Assembly: GCA_030150425.1 (NCBI GenBank)
Contig: JASLFY010000180.1
Span: 1-14,192, forward strand
DNA length: 14,192 nucleotides
Direction: 5' to 3'
Origin: Yimella sp.
GTDB taxonomy: Bacteria; Actinomycetota; Actinomycetes; Actinomycetales; Dermatophilaceae
The first letter of the stretch is position 1. Each line of letters starts with the position of its first letter. Under the pieces are notes generated by a model. It saw nothing but the letters and a program-made list of their open reading frames with translations, was not told the DNA's origin and did not search any database. A program made the position numbers and the translations under genes. This document shows, in pieces, positions 1 through 6,303 of this stretch.

Positions 1-1
1 G

Positions 2-1090
2 GGCAACCCGCACTGCGAGGCGGTGCTGGCCCTCACCGACAACGACCGTGCGAACCTGGCGGTGGTGATGAGCACCTCGCTGCTGCGCCCGGATCTGCCG
101 GTGATCGCCCGCTGTGTCGACAGCACCCTGCAGCGGCGGATCGAGGACTTCGCACCGCTGGCGGTCATCAACCCCGACGACCGGTACGGCGGCTACCTCG
201 CCCTCTCGTTGCACCAGCCGGTCACCCACCAGCTGGTCGAGTGGCTGATGGACAACGACGAACACGAACTGCCTGTGCTGCGCGAGGGTCTGGCCGACGG
301 GCGCTGGCTGGTGGCCGGGGACTGCGAGTTCGGCGACCACGTCGCCGCGGACCTGCGCGGTGCCGGACTCATGGTCGACCAGGTCTCGACCGACCAGGTC
401 CCGGAGCACTTCGGCGACATCGCCGGGTTCGTCGCCGCCAGCACCGACGACCTGATCAACATCGCCGTCGCCGAGCGGGTCCGGCTGGCCGACGACGACA
501 CCTTCCTGTGCGTACGTCAGCGGACGAACGCGTACGCCGCGTTGTTGGCGGCGATGGAGATCGACTCGGTCTACATCTCCACCGAACTGGTTGCGCGGGA
601 GGTGCTGGCGCGGGTGTTGACCCCGGTGTTCTGGCAGTACCTGGAGGAGGTGCTGCAGCAGGACGAGGAGTTCGCGATCCGGGTGCGGGACCGGCTGGTG
701 GAGCGGGTCGGCAAGCAGGCGCCCGAACGCGACCTGATCACCCTCGACGCCAAGACCGCGCCGGCCGTGGTCGCCTGGCTGCGCGAACACCCCGACACCC
801 TGCGCCTCGGCGACCTGATGCGACACCCGGACGACCGCGACGAGGCGCTCGCGCTGGTGCCGCTGATGCTGGTCCGGGGTGCGGAGACGATCCTCGACCC
901 GCCCGACGACACGCTGCTGCGCGCGGACGACGCGATCCTGGTGGCCGGCACCGAGCGCGGCCTGTGGGACGTCAGCGACGCGCTGTTCTACACCGCGACG
1001 CTCGGCTACCTGGTGACCGGTGAGCAGGTGCCGACGACCTGGGTCTGGCGGGCGTTGCAGCGGCGCCGCCGTGAGCGGATCGCTCAGTAG
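2..1090 (+). CDS. RCK/TrkA-type NAD-binding protein, potassium channel or transport regulator (5' truncated by window edge)
   Basis: The frame is open from base 2, so the true start lies outside the window; the GTG at 23 is internal. The visible 362 residues look like the end of one Rossmann RCK domain (AVLALTDNDRANLAVVMSTSL, then PVIARC). A second RCK-N domain follows, with RWLVAGDCEFGDHVA at about residues 101-115 and a GFVAASTDDLINIAVAE strand-helix. A TrkA-C-like region ends in LLRADDAILVAGTERG. Such proteins bind NAD(H) or other nucleotides on the cytoplasmic side and gate K+ channels or transporters. The second nucleotide loop is glycine-poor (GDCEFG rather than GxGxxG), so it may bind weakly or not at all. 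A transmembrane pore domain may lie upstream of the window. The C-terminus YLVTGEQVPTTWVWRAL followed by an Arg-rich tail suggests a cytosolic end. The gene converges on the methyltransferase, with a 7-base tail overlap. Confidence 0.75.
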   Translation, partial: GNPHCEAVLALTDNDRANLAVVMSTSLLRPDLPVIARCVDSTLQRRIEDFAPLAVINPDDRYGGYLALSLHQPVTHQLVEWLMDNDEHELPVLREGLADGRWLVAGDCEFGDHVAADLRGAGLMVDQVSTDQVPEHFGDIAGFVAASTDDLINIAVAERVRLADDDTFLCVRQRTNAYAALLAAMEIDSVYISTELVAREVLARVLTPVFWQYLEEVLQQDEEFAIRVRDRLVERVGKQAPERDLITLDAKTAPAVVAWLREHPDTLRLGDLMRHPDDRDEALALVPLMLVRGAETILDPPDDTLLRADDAILVAGTERGLWDVSDALFYTATLGYLVTGEQVPTTWVWRALQRRRRERIAQ

Positions 1091-1785
1091 CGCCGGTACC
1101 GCACCCACACCGCGTAGTCGACCTCGTTGCCTTCATGGTTCGCGAGGATCCGCTGCGTCTGCTGCGGGTCGAACTCGATCCCGACGACCGCCTCGAAGTC
1201 GGCGCGCGAGTCGAACGACCAGCGCATCGACACCGGGATCTTCGACCAGCCCTGCCGGTCCCAGAACCGTTCGACCGAGACGGGGTCGTACGCCGGCCAC
1301 GCCCGCCGGAACCACTCACCGAAGGTGGAGCGGGAGGCGTCGTTGTCGACGACGTACGCGACGCCGCCAGGCGCCATGACCCGGTCGAGCTCCGCGAGAC
1401 CGGGCTCGCATCCGCCGCCGAAGAAGTACGCCCACCGGTTGTGCATCACGTCGATCGAGGAGTCCTCCACCGGCAGCATCTCCGCGCCGCCGAGGCGTAC
1501 GTCGACGGTCGGGTGCAGCGCGCGTACGCGGTCCTGCGCACGACGGACCAGCGGTTCGTGCGGCTCGACACCGATCACCGACGCGGCGGTCCGCGCGAGG
1601 TACGGCAGGTGGAAGCCGGTGCCGCACCCGATGTCGAGCACCCGTGCCCCGGCCCAGTCGCGCACCGAGCGCATCGCGTCCCAGATCGCGCCGTCGGGGT
1701 CGACGCCGCGGTTCTCGATCTCGTAGACGTCGGGGTTGTTCCAGATGTTCGGCGACGGGATCGGGGTGAACCCGGCAGAGGTCAC
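1084..1785 (-). CDS. SAM-dependent class I methyltransferase
   Basis: A 233-residue protein with the class I methyltransferase signature. Motif I is [16 protein letters not shown] near residues 45-60. The acidic end of beta-2 is [11 protein letters not shown], motif II is [16 protein letters not shown], and [24 protein letters not shown] is split over the next strands. This resembles the Methyltransf_11 (UbiE/COQ5-like) family; the substrate cannot be read from the sequence. I chose GTG at 1785 because it overlaps the TGA of the upstream gene as GTGA, the usual sign of translational coupling, and because the residues further upstream in frame are Arg/Pro-rich shadow sequence. The N-terminus [17 protein letters not shown] is typical of actinobacterial relatives. 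The stop at 1084-1086 lies inside the end of the convergent RCK gene. It is probably cotranscribed with the cysteine-cluster protein. Family is sure, function unknown. Confidence 0.88.
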   Translation of the reverse strand: MTSAGFTPIPSPNIWNNPDVYEIENRGVDPDGAIWDAMRSVRDWAGARVLDIGCGTGFHLPYLARTAASVIGVEPHEPLVRRAQDRVRALHPTVDVRLGGAEMLPVEDSSIDVMHNRWAYFFGGGCEPGLAELDRVMAPGGVAYVVDNDASRSTFGEWFRRAWPAYDPVSVERFWDRQGWSKIPVSMRWSFDSRADFEAVVGIEFDPQQTQRILANHEGNEVDYAVWVRYRRY

Positions 1786-2612
1786 GGCGTCTCCTGGGCG
1801 GCGAGGGTGGCGGGGTGGACGAGCAGCGGCAGCAGCTTGCGGTTCCCGGAGGCGCGGGCCGCGGCGACCGCGGCGAGGTGGGCCTCGCAACGCTCCACCA
1901 GCAGGGCGTAGCCGGCCGCGCCCATCAGGTGCTCGAGCTCACCGGCGCTGGACAGGTAGAGCGGCTGCGCTCCGACGTGGGCCTGCGGATTGCCCGAGCA
2001 GTACCAGTCGAGGTCGTGACCGCCCGGGCCCCATCCGCGCCGGTCGTACTCGCCGATCGAGACCTCGGTGTACGTGGTCCCGTCGGTCAGTTCGACCTCG
2101 CGGAACTCGCGCCGGATCGGCAGCTGCCAGCAGACGTCGGGCTTCACGGTGTGCGGCGCGACGCCCTCGGCGACGGCGTGCTGGTGCAGCGCGCAACCGG
2201 CGCCGGCCGGGAACCCGGGACGGTTCAGGAAGATGCACGCGCCCTCGACCACCCGGGTCTTGGTGGCGCCGTCCTCCTGCTCGGTCCAGCCCTTCTTCGA
2301 TCTGCCCTCGTCGTAGAACTGCCACTCGTCCGGGCCGAGCTCCTTGGCGACCTTCTTGACGTTGCGCAGGTCGTCCTTGTCGCTGAAGTGGGCGCCGAGG
2401 GTGCAGCATCCGTCGTCCGGCCGGTCGGCGTAGATGCCGTGACAGCCGCTGCCGAAGATGCAGGTGTACGAGGACGTCAGCCAGGTCAGGTCGGCCCGGA
2501 AACGTTCGGTCTCGTCGGCCGGGTTGTCGAACTCGGCCCACACCCGCGGGGTGCGTAGCGGGGTCTCGGTCGGCGGGCCAGGTGTCATGCTCACCCGCGC
2601 ATTCTCGCTCAC
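1782..2612 (-). CDS. cysteine-cluster protein of the YkgJ/DUF3109-like type (putative Zn/Fe-chelating), hypothetical
   Basis: A 276-residue soluble protein with no signal peptide. With the GTG start at 2612, cysteines sit at 51, 57, 69, 70, 126, 140, 161, 205 and 242. The order Cys, Cys, CysCys ([11 protein letters not shown]), then [14 protein letters not shown] and [10 protein letters not shown] recalls YkgJ/DUF3109 proteins. There CC, CxLH and KPxxCxxxP are the recurrent blocks, thought to bind zinc or an iron-sulfur centre. The assignment is by eye and the biochemical role of that family is unknown. Two starts are possible: GTG at 2612, with AGGGG nine bases upstream, or ATG at 2588, which gives 268 residues. 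The gene overlaps the downstream methyltransferase as GTGA, so the two probably work together. It diverges from ppx, with only about 26-50 bases between starts. Confidence 0.75.
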   Translation of the reverse strand: MSENARVSMTPGPPTETPLRTPRVWAEFDNPADETERFRADLTWLTSSYTCIFGSGCHGIYADRPDDGCCTLGAHFSDKDDLRNVKKVAKELGPDEWQFYDEGRSKKGWTEQEDGATKTRVVEGACIFLNRPGFPAGAGCALHQHAVAEGVAPHTVKPDVCWQLPIRREFREVELTDGTTYTEVSIGEYDRRGWGPGGHDLDWYCSGNPQAHVGAQPLYLSSAGELEHLMGAAGYALLVERCEAHLAAVAAARASGNRKLLPLLVHPATLAAQETP

Positions 2613-2625
2613 GACGGCCCGCCCC

Positions 2626-2631
2626 TAGACT
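2626..2631 (+). promoter_or_regulatory. -10 box (TAGACT) for a probable leaderless ppx transcript
   Basis: TAGACT matches the actinobacterial TANNNT -10 pattern and ends seven bases before the ATG at 2639. Transcription would therefore start at or next to the start codon. The bases between them (CCCTCCC) contain no Shine-Dalgarno purine run, which fits a leaderless message. No convincing -35 box is visible. Confidence 0.5.
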
Positions 2632-2638
2632 CCCTCCC

Positions 2639-3565
2639 ATGCGCCTGGGTGTCATCGACGTCGGTTCGAACACCGTCCACCTCCTCGTCGTCGACGCCCA
2701 CCGCGGAGCCCGGCCGTTGCCGGCGTTCTCCCACAAGCGGGACCTGCGGCTGGCAGAACTCACCGACGACGACGGCGCGATCAGCGCAACCGGCATCGAC
2801 CGGCTCTCCCAGTTCGTCGGCGAATGCCAGGAGATCGCCGAGGACCACGGCATCGAGGACCTACTGCCGTTCGTCACCAGCGCGGTGCGCGAGGCGACCA
2901 ACGGCGACGCGGTGCTCGCCGCGGTGCGGGAGCGTACGGGCGTCGAACTGCAGGTGCTCCCCGGCGCCGACGAGGCCCGGCTCACCTTCCTGGCCGTACG
3001 CCGATGGTTCGGCTGGTCGGCCGGCCGGTTGCTGATGATCGACATCGGCGGTGGCTCCCTGGAGATCGCCGCGGGCATCGACGAGGAACCCGACGTGGCG
3101 TTCAGCCTGCCGCTGGGCGCGGGGCGGCTGCACCGCGAACTAGGCGGCGACCCTCCGGACAAGGCCGACGTGAAGGCGCTGCGCCGCCGGGTGCGCTCGG
3201 ACATCGCCCGTGAGCTGCGGCCGGTCACCAAGGCCGGCGCGCCGGACCGGGTGGTCGGCACCAGCAAGACGATCCGCTCGCTGGCCCGGATCTGCGGCGC
3301 GGCCGCGTCGGAGGAAGGGCCGTACGTCCCCCGTACGCTCGCCCGCGCCGACCTGTCGGAGCTGGTCCCGCGGTTGGCCGGAATGACGGCCCGGGAACGG
3401 TCGGAGCTGCCGGGGGTGTCCGTGTCGCGGGCGCCGCAACTGCTCGCCGGCGCGCTCGTGGTCGAATCGGCGATGGACCTGCTCGGGGTCGATGAGCTGC
3501 AGGTCTGCCCGTGGGCGCTGCGCGAGGGCGTGATCCTGCGGCGACTGGACTGGTTGGACGCATAG
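2639..3565 (+). CDS. ppx: Ppx/GppA family phosphatase (exopolyphosphatase-like, short form)
   Basis: A 308-residue member of the ASKHA fold Ppx/GppA family, which hydrolyses polyphosphate or (p)ppGpp-related phosphates in the cytoplasm. The phosphate-1 loop is [13 protein letters not shown] (residues 5-17). [10 protein letters not shown] (80-89) and [12 protein letters not shown] (109-120) follow; E112 is the expected catalytic glutamate. The phosphate-2 loop is [11 protein letters not shown] (133-143), and [16 protein letters not shown] lies near the C-terminus. The HD domain of long forms such as E. coli Ppx is absent. The length matches M. tuberculosis Ppx1 (Rv0496), also followed by a sugar isomerase gene. 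ATG 2639 begins exactly at the conserved N-terminus. Further upstream the frame reads Ser/Arg/Pro shadow. Polyphosphate versus pppGpp specificity is not decidable here. Confidence 0.92.
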   Translation: MRLGVIDVGSNTVHLLVVDAHRGARPLPAFSHKRDLRLAELTDDDGAISATGIDRLSQFVGECQEIAEDHGIEDLLPFVTSAVREATNGDAVLAAVRERTGVELQVLPGADEARLTFLAVRRWFGWSAGRLLMIDIGGGSLEIAAGIDEEPDVAFSLPLGAGRLHRELGGDPPDKADVKALRRRVRSDIARELRPVTKAGAPDRVVGTSKTIRSLARICGAAASEEGPYVPRTLARADLSELVPRLAGMTARERSELPGVSVSRAPQLLAGALVVESAMDLLGVDELQVCPWALREGVILRRLDWLDA

Positions 3566-3567
3566 GT

Positions 3568-3572
3568 GGGAG
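3568..3572 (+). promoter_or_regulatory. Shine-Dalgarno GGGAG selecting the GTG start at 3581
   Basis: GGGAG stands three bases past the ppx stop and eight bases before GTG 3581. The two earlier in-frame GTG codons have no comparable purine run at proper spacing. Confidence 0.5.
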
Positions 3573-3580
3573 TGGTCAGG

Positions 3581-4378
3581 GTGCCGGACTCACGGGTGGC
3601 GTTGTCGACGTCGTCTGTCTACCCGTTGGGGGTGGGTGGTGCCTTCGACCTGGCCGAGCGGCTCGGCTACGACGGGATCGAGGTCATGGTCTGGACCGAC
3701 CCGGTCAGCCAGGAGGCCGGCGCGCTGCAGCGGCTGATCGACCACTACGGCCTGCCCGTCGTCTCCATCCACGCCCCGACCCTGCTGCTCACCCAGCGGG
3801 TGTGGGGCGTCGAACCCTGGGGGAAGATCGACAACTCGATCCGGCTGGCCCAGGACGTCGGCGCCTCGACCGTGGTGGTCCACCCGCCGTTCCGTTGGCA
3901 GAAGGACTACGCCACCGACTTCGTCGCGGGCATCGCGCAGCGCGAAGCCGACTCCGGGATCGCGATCGCGGTGGAGAACATGTTCCCGTGGCGGGCCCGG
4001 ACCCGCGAGATGCTCGCGTACCTGCCGCACTGGGATCCGGTGGGGGAGTCGTACGCGAACGTCACCCTCGACCTGTCGCACACCGCGACCGCCGGATCCG
4101 ACGCGCTGCAGATGGTCGCCGACCTGGGCGAACGGTTGCGTCACCTGCACCTCGCCGACGGCCTGGGTTCGTTCAAGGACGAACACCTCGTTCCCGGCCG
4201 CGGCGGCCAGCCGTGCGCCGAGGTGCTGGAAACCCTTGCCGCCCAAGGCTTCACCGGCGACATCGTGGTCGAGGTCGGCACCCGCAAGTTGTCCGAGGAA
4301 CAGCGAGAGCTCGACCTGGCGGAGTCGTTGGCGTTCGCGCGGCTGCACTTCGCCGCGGCGGGGGACGTGGCTCGTTGA
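3581..4378 (+). CDS. sugar phosphate isomerase/epimerase, xylose isomerase-like TIM barrel
   Basis: A 265-residue AP-endonuclease-2/xylose-isomerase-type TIM barrel. Candidate metal and catalytic side chains fall at strand ends: YDGIEVMVW, VVSIHAPTLL, VVVHPPFRW, AVENMFPW, VTLDLSHTA, LRHLHLADG and IVVEVGTRKL. This gives the usual E-H-H-E-D-H-E series of ligands. The gene is the positional counterpart of Rv0498, which follows ppx1; the natural substrate of that group is not known. GTG at 3581 is preferred because GGGAG lies eight bases upstream. GTG at 3566, directly after the ppx stop, and GTG at 3572 are alternatives. It is cotranscribed with ppx. Its TGA at 4376-4378 overlaps a possible TTG start of the next gene. 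The protein appears complete, so the adjoining island has not disrupted it. Confidence 0.88.
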   Translation: MPDSRVALSTSSVYPLGVGGAFDLAERLGYDGIEVMVWTDPVSQEAGALQRLIDHYGLPVVSIHAPTLLLTQRVWGVEPWGKIDNSIRLAQDVGASTVVVHPPFRWQKDYATDFVAGIAQREADSGIAIAVENMFPWRARTREMLAYLPHWDPVGESYANVTLDLSHTATAGSDALQMVADLGERLRHLHLADGLGSFKDEHLVPGRGGQPCAEVLETLAAQGFTGDIVVEVGTRKLSEEQRELDLAESLAFARLHFAAAGDVAR

Positions 4379-4423
4379 GTATCGCCGGCTGGCCGCATCT
4401 GGCCCGCATCATGTGTCCACGCC

Positions 4424-4428
4424 GAGGG
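4424..4428 (+). promoter_or_regulatory. Shine-Dalgarno GAGGG for the GTG start at 4435
   Basis: GAGGG is six bases upstream of GTG 4435 and is the best ribosome binding site near the start of the first island gene. The competing in-frame starts are TTG 4375 (overlapping the isomerase stop as TTGA) and ATG 4411, and neither has a purine run at a usual distance. Confidence 0.45.
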
Positions 4429-4434
4429 TGCGAT

Positions 4435-5379
4435 GTGGCGTTGACCGTGGAATGGAGGGCGGAATTCTTCCAGACCGAAATAGAATTCTACGAGGTAAAT
4501 GACGCCCACGCTCGGACGCTCCGTTCTCAAGGGCGAGATGTGCATTCCGATCTGACGCGAGCGGAGGAGGATGCTGTCCGCTCAAGTATCGGTGGTGATC
4601 GCTCGCCCGCCAGCGGATGCGTTGTTGCGCTGTGGGACATGGCAGACGGCCAATGTCTACGCATGGAGTCCCTGGCTGGCGACGACGCTGGGTCCTGGAT
4701 GGTCGAGCATTTGCAGGTCGAACGCATGATTTCGACCAGTACACCGGTCCCATCGACACGTTCCATCGAGTCGATGGTTTCAACTATCGCCGAGATTGTC
4801 GGAGATGCTGCCCTGGAACCAGGAGGCGTCAGTCTCTGGGGGCCATTCGGGTCGCTTCTCGTAGCGGGTGACCAGTTGTGGGTGGACCATCAAGCGGTTG
4901 AGCGCATTCGCGCCGCGGGTCGCACACAGGGAGTAGCGGTGGCGATTGCCAGGTCGCTTTATGAAGCGCGGGTCTATCGCCCGGGACTGGACGTACTGAG
5001 TATCGGGGGTCATACGGCGGGTTGGAGTCCCGTTGGACCATCCAAGGTTCACTACCTCATCGTTGAGCCTCAATTGGTGGGTCCGCTGCTGGTGCCCGGG
5101 GAGCCTGATGAAGAGGCTTGGGGGGCCATTATCGACTCCGTGGTGGAGGGTGCACGTATTTTTGCGGGCCGAGCGACACCCCACGTTCGTAGCATGTTGA
5201 GAGACTTGGGGAACGTATGGCCACTCATAGAAGGACTTGACGGGTTGCAAGACGCTCGCGGTGGAGGAATGTATGGAGCCTTGTGCGTGGACGAAACACT
5301 TCACGGCGTCATCTTGCGATGTGCGGCGGAGAACGAGTTGGTGGTTTACTGTCCCGAATCTGGCGCCCTGTTCACCTAG
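4435..5379 (+). CDS. hypothetical protein of unrecognised family (island gene A)
   Basis: A 314-residue protein I do not recognise. No signal peptide, transmembrane helix or nucleotide-binding loop is apparent. It starts VALTVEWRAEFFQTEIEFYE, a charged, probably beta-then-helix segment. A central part contains VSLWGPFGSLLVAGDQLWVD and VAIARSLYEARVY. The C-terminal part is VHYLIVEPQLVGPLLVP, then GGGMYGALCVDETLHGV and VVYCPESGALFT. The sequence reads as one folded cytoplasmic protein, not as low-complexity shadow, and has no competing plausible frame. GTG 4435 has the best ribosome binding site. Starts at ATG 4411 (adding MCPRRGCD) or TTG 4375 (TTGA overlap with the isomerase) are possible, the latter implying coupling. 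Base composition is far below the neighbours, a sign of foreign origin. An immunity or defence accessory protein is conceivable but unsupported. Confidence 0.6.
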   Translation: MALTVEWRAEFFQTEIEFYEVNDAHARTLRSQGRDVHSDLTRAEEDAVRSSIGGDRSPASGCVVALWDMADGQCLRMESLAGDDAGSWMVEHLQVERMISTSTPVPSTRSIESMVSTIAEIVGDAALEPGGVSLWGPFGSLLVAGDQLWVDHQAVERIRAAGRTQGVAVAIARSLYEARVYRPGLDVLSIGGHTAGWSPVGPSKVHYLIVEPQLVGPLLVPGEPDEEAWGAIIDSVVEGARIFAGRATPHVRSMLRDLGNVWPLIEGLDGLQDARGGGMYGALCVDETLHGVILRCAAENELVVYCPESGALFT

Positions 5380-5426
5380 AACGCGTGCGCAGCAGCGTTT
5401 CGCCGCGTCAGAGGCGTAGGTCGGCG

Positions 5427-5777
5427 ATGTATCCGGCGTTCGAGGATATTATCGACGTGATCGCGGACAAGAGCGACTGGAAGCTGTTGACCCCGCTGGA
5501 CATGTTTCCCTGGGAACTGGTGAGCGGTGCGGGGGACAGAATCCGCGGGAGCAACTTCATCATGGTCACCCTGGGTGATCAGTGGCAGATGGTGGACGAG
5601 ATCTACCAGGGCGAATACCGGGAGTGGATCGAGACCGCGATCCGGCTCTGCGAGATGTACCGCGACGGCGCCTACGAGATCATCAGCCAGCGACGAATTC
5701 TCCGGGAGACCCAGGTGTTGCGAGTTGCGTACGACGGCACCACGTATGACTTTCGACCATGTCGGACCCAGCGATGA
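5427..5777 (+). CDS. small acidic hypothetical protein (island gene B)
   Basis: A 116-residue, mildly acidic (about 20 Asp/Glu against 14 Lys/Arg), Trp- and Tyr-rich protein of no family known to me. It begins MYPAFEDIIDVIADKSDW and continues through FIMVTLGDQWQMVDEIYQGE and a helix REWIETAIRLCEMYRDG. It ends in strands VLRVAYDGTTYDF. It has no signal peptide or membrane segment. ATG 5427 was chosen because the upstream in-frame residues are Arg-rich read-through of gene A in another frame; AGG lies six bases before it, a weak ribosome site. Forty-seven bases separate it from gene A. Its TGA overlaps an ATG of gene C as ATGA, so B and C are probably translated as a coupled pair. Size, acidity and aromatic content resemble immunity proteins of polymorphic toxins, but this is only a resemblance. 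Confidence 0.55.
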   Translation: MYPAFEDIIDVIADKSDWKLLTPLDMFPWELVSGAGDRIRGSNFIMVTLGDQWQMVDEIYQGEYREWIETAIRLCEMYRDGAYEIISQRRILRETQVLRVAYDGTTYDFRPCRTQR

Positions 5778-6178
5778 GAGCAACGTTGAATCATCAGCCC
5801 GGCTTCGATGACTTCGTCAGTGGCCGAACCGCGACCTGGTACGTCTATCTCGACTGGCTCGGACTCGAGAGTTCGCCGACCAACGACCGGCGTGTCTCGG
5901 ATCTGTTGACGCGGCGGCTGGCCGATGAGGCGTGGAGCACCGTCACGTTTCAGCGTGGTGTCCGGTTGGTGCAGCAGCTCGCGGAGGTCGCCGCCGAACC
6001 GATCCACCAATGGCACGAGGCTCGGCGCATTGCGCCCGATCTGTCTGGGGGCCTGACGTGGTCCGAATCCGGGCCGCCGAAGCTCTACTTCTTCAACTTG
6101 CAACTGTGGTCACGGGGTGAGGTATTCGGGCCCCAGGAGGACGCGTCCTTTACGACCACTCACTCGTGCTGGAGCTGA
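5774..6178 (+). CDS. small hypothetical protein (island gene C), possibly frameshifted near its 3' end
   Basis: A 134-residue protein of unknown family starting at ATG 5774, which overlaps the stop of gene B (ATGA). ATG 5759, five codons earlier, is the alternative. The body reads as a real soluble protein: TATWYVYLDWLGLE, RRVSDLLTRRLADEAW, RGVRLVQQLAEVAAEPIHQW and PPKLYFFNLQLWSRGEVFG. The last 18 or so residues (PQEDASFTTTHSCWS) look less natural. From about 6138 another frame reads GGRVLYDHSLVLELSPSG and stops at 6204. A one-base loss or two-base gain around the GGGCCCCAGGAGG run would join the two frames. This may be a decayed gene, a sequencing error, or simply chance. Function unknown. 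Coupling to gene B suggests the two products act together. Confidence 0.5.
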   Translation: MRATLNHQPGFDDFVSGRTATWYVYLDWLGLESSPTNDRRVSDLLTRRLADEAWSTVTFQRGVRLVQQLAEVAAEPIHQWHEARRIAPDLSGGLTWSESGPPKLYFFNLQLWSRGEVFGPQEDASFTTTHSCWS

Positions 6179-6253
6179 GCCCGAGTGGGTCGCAAGGCCT
6201 CTGAGATGCAGGTAGCGCCGGACCCGGTCGAACGGGTTGTCACCGCCGACTTC

Positions 6254-6259
6254 TAGATT
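6254..6259 (+). promoter_or_regulatory. candidate -10 box (TAGATT) upstream of proline dehydrogenase
   Basis: TAGATT fits TANNNT and lies 44 bases before the ATG at 6304. TTGTCA at 6237-6242 is too close (11 bases) to serve as its -35 box, so the assignment is tentative. It would give the putA/proC pair its own transcription downstream of the island. Confidence 0.3.
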
Positions 6260-6303
6260 GAGACGGCACGCGCGTGACCACATCGTCCGAGAGGAGCCTC
6301 GTC

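Larger units (their letters stand above)
4379..6236. other. lower-G+C genomic island with three unassigned genes
   Basis: Between the intact sugar isomerase and the proline dehydrogenase promoter region, the base composition and codon use change abruptly. By hand count 27 of 60 bases are G or C in 4441-4500, against 44 of 60 in 7261-7320. A/T-ending codons rare elsewhere in the window (ATA, GTA, AAT, TTT, ATT) become frequent. The composition climbs part-way back from about 5430. No transposase, integrase, tRNA or flanking direct repeat was recognised. The island probably arrived by horizontal transfer, but the exact edges are uncertain by tens of bases. Confidence 0.6.

Noticed and set aside
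1939..3267. 442-residue minus-strand open frame across ppx and the cysteine-cluster gene
   Set aside because: Ser/Arg/Pro-rich with no motif; both overlapped genes are clearly real in other frames.
3511..4434. Long open frame extending gene A upstream through the whole sugar isomerase gene
   Set aside because: It is Arg/Gly/Pro-rich shadow of the isomerase in another frame; the isomerase itself has full TIM-barrel motifs.
4780..5304. 174-residue minus-strand open frame inside island gene A
   Set aside because: Lacks a ribosome site and reads as antisense shadow; gene A on the plus strand covers more with a better start. Lower G+C makes it less certain than other shadows.
5283..5426. N-terminal extension of island gene B
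   Set aside because: The added 48 residues are Arg-rich out-of-frame reading of gene A's end; ATG 5427 starts a natural sequence.
4379..6236. Island as an insertion sequence or integrated phage fragment
   Set aside because: No transposase, integrase, terminal inverted repeats, target duplication or att-like tRNA end could be found.
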